Below, piece after piece: positions 35,734-42,477 of a stretch of DNA of 64,000 nt (position 1 is its first letter; each line of letters starts with the position of its first letter). The notes below the pieces were generated by a model. That model saw only the letters and a program-made list of their open reading frames with translations, did no database searches and was not told the origin of the DNA. The stretch spans positions 119,138-183,137 of the forward strand of contig NZ_AJLL01000089.1 of assembly GCF_000317225.1 (NCBI RefSeq), given 5' to 3'. This DNA comes from Fischerella thermalis PCC 7521. GTDB taxonomy: Bacteria > Cyanobacteriota > Cyanobacteriia > Cyanobacteriales > Nostocaceae. Made by a program: the position numbers and the translations under genes.

Positions 35734-36714
35734 ATGAGCATAGTTGCTGCTAAGGATAGTAAACAACAACTCTTACAAACATTTCAACAAATTTTGGCAG
35801 ATAAGAAAAAGCTGGAATCAAAAATAGCTACCAAACAGGAAGAAGCAGAAAAGGCAAAAAATAAACAAATTTTAGAAGTAGCTTCGACATACACAGTTGA
35901 TAGTATTATCAAAGGTTTAGCAGACTTGCAATTAGAATTTGGTGGTATAGTCACTACACTTTCTGACAAATTAGCCAAAGAAAATTCTAAGTTAGATGAA
36001 CTAAACCGCGCTATCGAAATTGAAACTCAAAACTTAAAAGAACTTCAGCAAATTAGAGTGGTAGCAGATACATTAGACATACTCACTCAAGAACATCAAG
36101 AAAAGCTGAAAACTCTAGAACAAGATACAAATAGTCAGCGAGACGCCCTAGAAAAAGAAATAGAAAAAACACGAAAAGATTGGCAGCGAGAGCAGGAAAT
36201 ATATGCAGAATCAGTCAAAGCATTCAATGAATTATTAGCAAAAGAAAGAGCTTTAGAAGCAGAGGAATATCAATATAAATTAGAAAATAAGAAAAAAATA
36301 GACACAGATGCTTTCCAGGCGAAAAAGCGTCAACAAGAAAGACAAATAGAAGAAAGTAATCAAGAAAAAGAAAAAAATTGGTCAGAAAGAGAAAAAATAC
36401 TTTCTGCAAATCAATCATTATTCACAGAATACCAACAAAAAATAGCAGCATTTCCTGTCGAACTGGAAGAAGCAGTGAAAAAAGCTAGAGAAGAAGCTAT
36501 CAAAGAAACTAGTCAAAAAGCAAAAGTTGAAGCAGATTTATTTGAAAAAGAATGGGAAGCCACTAAACAAAGTTATGAACTCAAAATTCAATCATTAGAA
36601 GAAATTATTCAGAAACAAATTGAGCAAATAGAAGGAATATCATCTCAACTTCAGACCACATTAAAACAAGCTCAAGATTTAGCTTTGAGAGCTTTTAGTA
36701 ATTCTGATAAATAG
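35734..36714 (+). CDS. Coiled-coil protein A (tandem pair with next gene)
   Basis: 326 residues from ATG 35734, chosen because GGAG lies seven bases upstream; an earlier in-frame ATG at 35710 has no ribosome site. Nearly the whole protein is coiled coil, rich in Glu, Lys and Gln, with no membrane span or signal. A small conserved island at about 55-85 (IIKGLADLQLEFGGIVTTLS) and a C-terminal block (KNWSEREK, AFPVELEEAVKKAREEAI, KVEADLFEKEW, LKQAQDLALRAF) are shared with the next gene, so the two are paralogues. Such cytosolic coiled-coil proteins can form filaments. Function is unproven. Confidence 0.78.
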   Translation: MSIVAAKDSKQQLLQTFQQILADKKKLESKIATKQEEAEKAKNKQILEVASTYTVDSIIKGLADLQLEFGGIVTTLSDKLAKENSKLDELNRAIEIETQNLKELQQIRVVADTLDILTQEHQEKLKTLEQDTNSQRDALEKEIEKTRKDWQREQEIYAESVKAFNELLAKERALEAEEYQYKLENKKKIDTDAFQAKKRQQERQIEESNQEKEKNWSEREKILSANQSLFTEYQQKIAAFPVELEEAVKKAREEAIKETSQKAKVEADLFEKEWEATKQSYELKIQSLEEIIQKQIEQIEGISSQLQTTLKQAQDLALRAFSNSDK

Positions 36715-36761
36715 TTTCACAGTCAAAATCAACTTGAAAACAACAAAAACCGAGGTTTATT

Positions 36762-37847
36762 ATGCCAAGCAAAAAACCTAATGAAAGAAATACTAAGTCA
36801 GAGATATTGGAAGCTTATAATGAAATTTTCAAAGAGAAAGCAGCCCTAAAATCTCAACTAGAACAATTAGCAAAAGAACGTGATTCTGTACAAAAAAATC
36901 AGATAAACTCAACTATAGAAAATAAAGCAATGATGAATCAACCAGTAACTATTCAACAAAAAATGAACTTTACTATTGAAAGTCTCGCGAAAATTCAGCT
37001 AGGCTTTGGTAGTGCTGCGAATGAATTGTCAGAACAACTCACAACGCAAGCATCCAAATTAGCAGAAATTAGACAATTAGTTGAAAATGAAGTGCAGCAA
37101 TTAAAAGAACTACATAATTTAGAAATTTCTGAAGATATCCTAGATAATCTCATTCAAACTTATGAAGAAAATGCTAAAGCTTACCAAGAAGAATTCAGCC
37201 AGCGTTCGGAAACTTTAATGCAAGCACATCAAGAACTAAGACAAGCTTGGGAAAAAGAAAAAGAAGACTACAAAATATCAATTAAAGAGCGGGATGAAAA
37301 CCTCAAGAAAACTCGACAAAGAGATGCAGAAGAATATAAATATAATCTAGAACTACAACGTAAACTAGAGATGGATGAATACGAGCAACAGCAAAAAACT
37401 TTATATAAAGAATTAGAAGAATTTCGCCAAGAAATAGAAAAGCAATGGTCAGAAAGAGAGAAAGCGATCGCAGAAAAAGAAAAACAATTTGAAGAGTATA
37501 AAGCTAAAGTCGAAGCTTTCCCTAAAGAAAAAGAAGCAGCAATCAAAAAAGCAATAGAAGAAGGTAGAGGTATCGCTCATTACCAAGCTAAAGTCAAAGC
37601 AGATTTATTTGCTAAAGAAGTGGAAGGGCAAAAGCGTTTTTATGAGCAAAGGTTGCAATCTTTAGAACAGACTATTAATAATCAAGAAACACGTATTCAA
37701 AATCTCTCTAAACAACTAGAATCTGCCTTGAAACAAGTTCAAGATTTGGCAGTAAAAGCTATTGAAGGATCTGCAAATATAAATTCCTATCAAGCAATCA
37801 AAGAAATAGCTTTAGAACAAGCTAAAAGCCAAGTGAAGAATAAATAG
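36762..37847 (+). CDS. Coiled-coil protein B (paralogue of the preceding gene)
   Basis: 361 residues; GAGG six bases before the ATG. It has the same layout as protein A: short helical N-terminus, island FTIESLAKIQLGFGSAANEL (about 67-86), long Glu/Lys coiled coil, then QWSEREKAIAEKEKQFEEYK, AFPKEKEAAIKKAIEEG, KVKADLFAKEVEG and LKQVQDLAVKAIEGS. The 47-bp gap and shared strand make one operon. Anabaena ZicK and ZacK are described as two coiled-coil-rich proteins that polymerise only together and keep trichomes straight; this pair has a similar look, but orthology cannot be shown here. Confidence 0.78.
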   Translation: MPSKKPNERNTKSEILEAYNEIFKEKAALKSQLEQLAKERDSVQKNQINSTIENKAMMNQPVTIQQKMNFTIESLAKIQLGFGSAANELSEQLTTQASKLAEIRQLVENEVQQLKELHNLEISEDILDNLIQTYEENAKAYQEEFSQRSETLMQAHQELRQAWEKEKEDYKISIKERDENLKKTRQRDAEEYKYNLELQRKLEMDEYEQQQKTLYKELEEFRQEIEKQWSEREKAIAEKEKQFEEYKAKVEAFPKEKEAAIKKAIEEGRGIAHYQAKVKADLFAKEVEGQKRFYEQRLQSLEQTINNQETRIQNLSKQLESALKQVQDLAVKAIEGSANINSYQAIKEIALEQAKSQVKNK

Positions 37848-37964
37848 TTTTGGGAGTTAGTCAGTAGGGTTTGTTACGGCACTAGTTAAATAAAGATAGT
37901 AAGCATAAACATTTTTGCCGTAATACTAATTCCCTGTAAAAGTTAAACATATTTGTGTTGTACC

Positions 37965-37984
37965 AGACGTGCCATGGCACGTCT
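37965..37984. repeat. Perfect 20-bp palindrome AGACGTGCCATGGCACGTCT
   Basis: Exact self-inverse, 118 bp after the second coiled-coil gene. It resembles dispersed GTGCCATGGCAC hairpins found between cyanobacterial genes. Confidence 0.65.
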
Positions 37985-37994
37985 CTAATAGTAT

Positions 37995-38019
37995 AACGCA
38001 CCGTGATGAATGGTGCGTT
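37995..38019 (+). terminator. Candidate terminator hairpin after the coiled-coil operon
   Basis: AACGCACC (37995-38002) and GGTGCGTT (38012-38019) are exact inverses with a nine-base loop, followed by TATCTT. The T tail is weak, so this is a tentative terminator. Confidence 0.4.
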
Positions 38020-38085
38020 TATCTTCAGTATAACGCATCTTACCAAGTGAATATTTACTTGATCAATAGTCCTTCATTCTTTTCT

Positions 38086-38187
38086 CTATTTGTTGTTATT
38101 ATTAGTTTTAGGAGTTAAACCACGCTCTCTTCTCAGGGGTTTATCCTTAACTGGTGGTTGAGGTGGATTTGGTTTCTTACGAGACAT
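38086..38187 (-). CDS. 33-aa basic Pro-rich peptide 1
   Basis: Starts MSRKKPNPPQPPVKDKPLRR, ends in a run of Asn (NNNNK) and stops with TAG; 33 residues. Composition is strongly Lys, Arg and Pro with no hydrophobic core, so it is likely unstructured. AAGG lies about nine bases before the ATG. A second frame 275 bp upstream encodes a peptide of exactly the same length with the same start (MSRPKPP). Two such frames side by side are unlikely by chance. The role is unknown; it may bind RNA, DNA or the acidic coiled-coil proteins encoded nearby, which is speculation. Confidence 0.5.
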   Translation of the reverse strand: MSRKKPNPPQPPVKDKPLRRERGLTPKTNNNNK

Positions 38188-38461
38188 AATTTTTAACCTT
38201 GAATTTGATTCTTATACTAATTACACAACAGTTGTTATCACTTCCAGAAATATTTAAAATAAAATCCAAATTTAATAATTTATTATTACCAAGTTATCTA
38301 AATAAGAAAATAGAGACGCAGAAAAAGCGCCTCTAAAAGAGAGGAAACCCATTATGAAAATTTAAAAACTTAAAATTAAAAATTAAAGTTGGTTATGAAA
38401 AAGCTAACTAGCTATCAGTCATTAAGTTTACTTACTTGAGCATTTAATGTATTACATATAC

Positions 38462-38563
38462 TCAAGCTGTCTTTGGTTTGGAATTGTCGTTTTGGGCTTG
38501 AAGCTTATTGCTACCAGATTCAGTTTTAGGTTTATTTGTGACCGGAGGTTTTGGGCGAGACAT
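38462..38563 (-). CDS. 33-aa basic Pro-rich peptide 2 (paralogue)
   Basis: Starts MSRPKPPVTNKPKTESGSNK, ends NSKPKTA and stops with TGA; also exactly 33 residues. It shares the MSR-x-K-P start, the Pro-Pro-Val-x-x-Lys-Pro run and the Lys/Asn-rich tail with peptide 1. No clear Shine-Dalgarno is visible. A strong terminator at 38632-38659 separates it from hisA upstream on the same strand, so it needs its own promoter in the ~70 bp between. Whether it is expressed is unknown. Confidence 0.5.
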   Translation of the reverse strand: MSRPKPPVTNKPKTESGSNKLQAQNDNSKPKTA

Positions 38564-38631
38564 AGTAACTAAGTAATTTTTAACTCTGTACAGATTGAAC
38601 TACACCGTAGTAAATTCGGAATCCGGAAAAT

Positions 38632-38659
38632 AAAAAAATAACTGACTATCGAGTCAGTT
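38632..38659 (-). terminator. Rho-independent terminator of hisA
   Basis: AACTGACT-ATCG-AGTCAGTT is a perfect eight-base stem with a four-base loop (38640-38659). On the minus strand it is followed by A and then seven T. It lies 52 bp after the hisA stop on that strand. Confidence 0.8.
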
Positions 38660-38710
38660 AAAAAATATTAAACTCAAGAAAAGTATTTACTCTTTCTGCG
38701 ACATAATATC

Positions 38711-39484
38711 CTACGCAAAAGCTGAAAAACCTAAATCCGGGGGTATATCTTGAATACGCCCCGAACCAACAGCCCGAACTGCTTCTGAGACAGAGATATC
38801 ACCAGTGTACAAGGCACGCCCAATAATAACACCGGTGACGCCTTGAGGTTCTAATGCTAGCAGACTAAGAAGATCCGTGAGCGAACTAACTCCACCAGAA
38901 GCAATTACAGGAATATTGATTGCAGCAGCTAATTCGCGTAAAGCATCTAAGTTTGGCCCTGCAAGAGTACCGTCACGATGGATATCTGTGTAAATTACTG
39001 CTGCTGCTCCTAATTCTTGCATTTGTACAGCAAGTTGTGTTGCAAGTACTTCTGATGTTTCCAACCAACCACGAGTCGCTACTTTGCCATTACGAGCATC
39101 TATGCCGATAATAATTTGTTGAGGAAATTCTTGACACAGTTGTTGTACTAGCTGTGGTTGTTCTACAGCCACAGTTCCCAAGATAGCCCATTGTACGCCT
39201 AAATTAAATAACTGCTGTACGCTGTCTCGTGTCCGTAAACCTCCACCTACTTCAATCGGTACGGACACTGCTTGAGCGATCGCTTCTATTGCCTTTAAGT
39301 TTACTAATTTACCTGCTTTTGCCCCATCCAAATCAACCAAATGCAGTCTAGTTGCACCCTCCTCTACCCATTGTTTGGCAACATCCACCGGATTTTCGCT
39401 GAAAACTTGTGAGCGATCGTAGTCTCCCTGATAAAGTCGCACACAACGACCTTCTAGTAAATCTATCGCTGGAATAACTTCCAT
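38711..39484 (-). CDS. hisA: Phosphoribosylformimino-5-aminoimidazole carboxamide ribotide isomerase
   Basis: 257 residues, a (beta-alpha)8 barrel. N-terminus [20 protein letters not shown] with catalytic Asp 8; second catalytic Asp in [14 protein letters not shown]; phosphate-binding VEVGGGLRT and ASGGVSSL. It performs the fourth step of histidine synthesis, the Amadori isomerisation of ProFAR to PRFAR, in the cytosol. Length is normal. A strong terminator follows. No other his gene is adjacent, as is usual in cyanobacteria. Confidence 0.97.
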   Translation of the reverse strand: MEVIPAIDLLEGRCVRLYQGDYDRSQVFSENPVDVAKQWVEEGATRLHLVDLDGAKAGKLVNLKAIEAIAQAVSVPIEVGGGLRTRDSVQQLFNLGVQWAILGTVAVEQPQLVQQLCQEFPQQIIIGIDARNGKVATRGWLETSEVLATQLAVQMQELGAAAVIYTDIHRDGTLAGPNLDALRELAAAINIPVIASGGVSSLTDLLSLLALEPQGVTGVIIGRALYTGDISVSEAVRAVGSGRIQDIPPDLGFSAFA

Positions 39485-39498
39485 AATTATCCTGAAAG

Positions 39499-39631
39499 TG
39501 GTTAGTGGTTGGTTGTTGGTTGTTAGTAGTTAATGGTTAGTAGTTAGTGGTTGTTAGTGTTTAGTGGTTAGTTGTTTACTCCTCACACTCCCCCACCTCC
39601 CCATCTCCCTACGCCCCGAGTTCCCCACCTC
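39499..39631. repeat. Heptamer and CCCCA-rich repeat block
   Basis: 39499-39577 consists of GTTAGTGGTTGGTTGTTAG-like units (period about seven), followed by a C-rich stretch (CCCCCACCTCCCCATCTCCC) up to the DUF3593 stop. The same pair of repeat types occurs at 14752-14835, 48705-48765 and 60028-60136. Confidence 0.65.
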
Positions 39632-39922
39632 CTACTCCCTAGTCTCTTTGATCACTGCTTGCCGAAAACCCAGCACAATCAAGATATTAGCAAGGGTCAA
39701 AAAAAATTCTGCACTTCCATGCAACCAATCAACATTTGCCAAAGATTGGTTGTAGTGCAGTTGAGCATAAATCCCAGCTGGGATAGTAACACCGACAAAC
39801 ACCAGGGTACAGTAAAATCCGTATAACGCCAACCGTGGCATTTGCTTGACTCTGCTAATAAACCACAAGAAACCCAAGTAGGGAAACAGTGACAGGATAA
39901 ATAGGGTTTCTTTTGAAATCAT
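39632..39922 (-). CDS. DUF3593 membrane protein
   Basis: 96 residues with three hydrophobic segments (LFILSLFPYLGFLWFISRV, LYGFYCTLVFVGVTIPAGIY, HGSAEFFLTLANILIVLGF). The pattern LSLFPYLGFLWFI and the HYNQSLANVDWLHGSAE loop match the DUF3593 family of cyanobacteria and plastid-bearing plants. Its start overlaps the stop of the DUF2499 gene by four bases (ATGA), so the two are translated together. The function is unknown; thylakoid or plasma membrane location is inferred from phylogenetic spread. Confidence 0.78.
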   Translation of the reverse strand: MISKETLFILSLFPYLGFLWFISRVKQMPRLALYGFYCTLVFVGVTIPAGIYAQLHYNQSLANVDWLHGSAEFFLTLANILIVLGFRQAVIKETRE

Positions 39923-40266
39923 TGCTTCGATTTAATACCTTCTGTAGAAGTTACTTGAGTGACTATATCTGTAGATTTAGCATTGCGCCAAATCCACACC
40001 GCAGCCGCCCAAAGCGTAATATTACCAACTAAAGTCATAGTAGCTTGTAGTGTGACCAACCATTCTAGTGATTCTGCATTCTCAAAATAATGCCAGGTGC
40101 AGGCACACATTGCACTCACTAAAGCTGGTAACATAGCCAAAGATAATGTCCACCAAGCACGATTGCCAGTCACTTCACCGTATTGCCAAATTAGCCAAAT
40201 AGCAGCAATCCACTCGATAACGCTAGAAACGTGAATGATCCAGGTGGGAATTGAAAGAACGTGCAT
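39919..40266 (-). CDS. DUF2499 (Ycf49-like) membrane protein
   Basis: About 115 residues from the ATG at 40266 (MHVLSIPTWIIHVSSVIEWI); another ATG three codons earlier is possible. Three membrane segments and the family markers WIIHVSSVIEWIAAIWLIW, ALVSAMCACTWHYFEN and LQATMTLVGN. The family includes the plastid-encoded Ycf49 of some algae. Overlap with the DUF3593 gene suggests that the two proteins act together in photosynthetic membranes. The tail after residue 95 is hydrophilic. No biochemical role is known to me. Confidence 0.8.
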   Translation of the reverse strand: MHVLSIPTWIIHVSSVIEWIAAIWLIWQYGEVTGNRAWWTLSLAMLPALVSAMCACTWHYFENAESLEWLVTLQATMTLVGNITLWAAAVWIWRNAKSTDIVTQVTSTEGIKSKQ

Positions 40267-40330
40267 GTTAGTCAATAGTCAATATATCAGTGAAATGAAG
40301 CATTTGATGGTTAATCATCAAACTCATAAA

Positions 40331-40597
40331 TTATAGTTTGACTTGGTCAACAAAACGATTAGCTAGGATATAGGTTGTAAAATTTAAACCTGGTTTGTTG
40401 TAGAGATTGAGCGTGATTTTCTGTTTTTCACCTTCCACGCTGATAGTGTCTGTGATGGTACTCGGTCTAGATGGGGAAGTAATCGCAGTAGTGGGTTGGT
40501 TGTTATTTACTTGATTACTAGATACTTGTTCTGTACAAGCAATGGATGTACCACAAATAAGTGCGATCGCTAATGAATATAAAATTTGGTTCATCAT
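40331..40597 (-). CDS. Small lipoprotein, unknown function
   Basis: 88 residues. Signal peptide with lipobox GTSIAC (Cys 21), then a Ser/Asn/Thr-rich linker and a short domain with strands KQKITLNLYNKPGLNFTTYI and RFVDQVKL. No family recognised. It lies 64 bp upstream of the DUF2499 gene on the same strand and could be in one transcript with DUF2499 and DUF3593. Confidence 0.6.
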   Translation of the reverse strand: MMNQILYSLAIALICGTSIACTEQVSSNQVNNNQPTTAITSPSRPSTITDTISVEGEKQKITLNLYNKPGLNFTTYILANRFVDQVKL

Positions 40598-40824
40598 CTT
40601 TAATCTTGCTTTTATTTGCGTAGGAGCAGCACTAAAACTGACAATATAGTTCTATAGCCTGATCCTAAGAAAAGATAGAAGCAAGTAACCTCATGCAATT
40701 GGTTCACCAACTCAGGTGATATTTGGTCGAGTGTTGCGAGTGAAAGAGTTACAAATTGTTTACCCAAAGGTAGGTGCAATAATTTTCTTCAAAAATCTAC
40801 ACTGCAAGTAAAATCGTATTTTCT

Positions 40825-41304
40825 ATGGGTGCTGATATTATGAAAGCAAGATGGATTATTACTGCGGTCTCAGCAGCATTATTTTTTGGCGGTAGCTTGT
40901 TTACATCTTTGCGCGATCCCTGGTTTCAGAGCTTGCGCCGTCCTGATTGGTTGACTTTTGAGTTTTTAATTCCGTTTATTTGGATATTTATTTGGATTTG
41001 CACCACAATCTCTGCTATTTTGGTATGGGAGAAAAGCTCAAAAAGGTTTCGTCCTTGGCTGTTGATGGGGATGTATGCAGCGATCGCCATTTTAACTTCA
41101 GCTTACAGTCCCGTTGTAGTAGAATTTCGTAGCTTGATTGGTGGAATGATTGTAGGCGGCTTAGCAACAGTTCTCGTTTATATTCTGGCTTTTTTAGTCA
41201 AGCCAATTTCCCAGACTGCTTCCTGGCTCTTTTTACCTTATGCCATTTGGGGTCCCATAGGCACTTACTTAACCTGGGTTTTGATTCAACTTAATTTTCA
41301 GTAA
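40825..41304 (+). CDS. TspO/MBR-family membrane protein
   Basis: 159 residues from ATG 40825, or 154 from ATG 40840; neither has a clear ribosome site. Five membrane helices. TspO markers: a Trp-rich loop (WFQSLRRPDWLTFEFLIPFI), WIFIWICTTISAILVW, and a last helix LPYAIWGPIGTYLTWVLIQL matching the P-Y-x-x-W...L-N pattern. TspO proteins bind porphyrins and other hydrophobic ligands and affect tetrapyrrole and stress responses. This member lacks several canonical Trp and Pro residues of the first loop (PPxW), so it belongs to a divergent branch. Confidence 0.75.
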   Translation: MGADIMKARWIITAVSAALFFGGSLFTSLRDPWFQSLRRPDWLTFEFLIPFIWIFIWICTTISAILVWEKSSKRFRPWLLMGMYAAIAILTSAYSPVVVEFRSLIGGMIVGGLATVLVYILAFLVKPISQTASWLFLPYAIWGPIGTYLTWVLIQLNFQ

Positions 41305-41468
41305 TACTCACAAGACTGAATCAAAAGTTGTATAAGTTCCCACCCGCAAAGTTGACACCAAAACTCTGTATCCTTTGGCGTTGCAAATCCCCACTCTTTT
41401 ATACAAGCATCAGCTTCTGACCAGCATTGCTTCTATCCAAAGTTTGAAATTTTCCTATTTTTAAGTCC

Positions 41469-42092
41469 TTAATTTAAAGCATAGGAAAATAATGATTCAG
41501 GCAAACAAGCGCCACTCAAATTCACATCATACAGATCAATATCATCTATGTTGGTGCAACTTAGATCCGCATAACGCAAATCTGTTCTTGATAAAATAGC
41601 TTTAGACATATTCGCGTTATACAAGTCGACTTTACTCAAATTTGCACCAGTTAGATTTGTCTTGCTCAAATTTGCACCTGCCAAATTAGCACCAGTAAGG
41701 TCAGCATAGCGTAGATCCGCACCCTCTAGATTGGCATTACCCAAATCAGCATAGCGTAAATCAGCTAGCCGTAGGTCTGCTCTAGTTAACATAGCGTTGT
41801 GCAAATCGGCTTTTGCGAGGATTGCTCGAATAAGACAAGCTTTGCTCAAATCAGCCCAAATTAATAAGCCTTCCCTTAAATCAGTCCTCCATAGGGTTGT
41901 TTCTACCAATTTTGCTTCATTGAAATTCCCTCTGCGCAAACAAGCTCCTGAGAGATTAGCCCGACTCAGATTACTCTGACCAAAGTTAATTCCAACTAAA
42001 CAGGTATCATTCAAGTTAATCCGTTGCAAGCTCATCTGCAAAAAATGTCTGTTGCCCGCAGCATAGCGTTTGAGAATGTCATTAGCATCCAT
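41469..42092 (-). CDS. Pentapeptide-repeat protein, intact
   Basis: 207 residues from ATG 42092 (MDANDILKRYAAGNRHFLQM); the frame extends 40 codons upstream but that stretch is A/T-rich and not protein-like. The start MDA-x-x-x-LKRYAAG-x-R-x-F is a common cyanobacterial cap. About 30 A(D/N)LxxA repeats follow (LSGACLRRGNFNEAKL ... YADLGNANLEGADLRYADLT), forming a right-handed quadrilateral helix. No signal peptide, so cytosolic. The role is unknown, as for most of the family. Confidence 0.82.
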   Translation of the reverse strand: MDANDILKRYAAGNRHFLQMSLQRINLNDTCLVGINFGQSNLSRANLSGACLRRGNFNEAKLVETTLWRTDLREGLLIWADLSKACLIRAILAKADLHNAMLTRADLRLADLRYADLGNANLEGADLRYADLTGANLAGANLSKTNLTGANLSKVDLYNANMSKAILSRTDLRYADLSCTNIDDIDLYDVNLSGACLPESLFSYALN

Positions 42093-42477
42093 GATTCCAA
42101 CACTTATGCATAATTGCATTTTATTTTGTAAATTTATGTAAATAAATATAACAAAAATTAAAAAATAATCAATACTAAACTGCGAAAAGGGTGAAGGTGA
42201 AAGGATATTCACTCACGGAAACTGAGGGTATCTCCTTCATGTACTGGTTTTCCCTGACCCTATTTTTGACTTCCCTTGCTTTTGGTAGATGTTTTATATA
42301 AGGATAAAAAGCTATCCCTATTGCAAAAAAGCAAACATAACTAGCAAATCAAAACCCATAAAAAAGGGAGTTGAGAATCTACATATATACATTTGCCCTT
42401 TGTTCCTTGTGCTTTCTGCCTTTTTGTACTAGCTATGTTTTATTAGCGTCATCTCCAGCAGTATTTTTTAAACCAAA

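Noticed and set aside
38692..38706. A short minus-strand ATG (MSQKE) near hisA, at first taken for a third MSR-type peptide.
   Set aside because: It stops after five codons.
39578..39588. ACTCCTCACAC, the core motif of the cyanobacterial small RNA Yfr1; also at 60092-60102.
   Set aside because: Both copies lie inside C-rich repeat blocks and lack the two flanking stem-loops and T tail of Yfr1.
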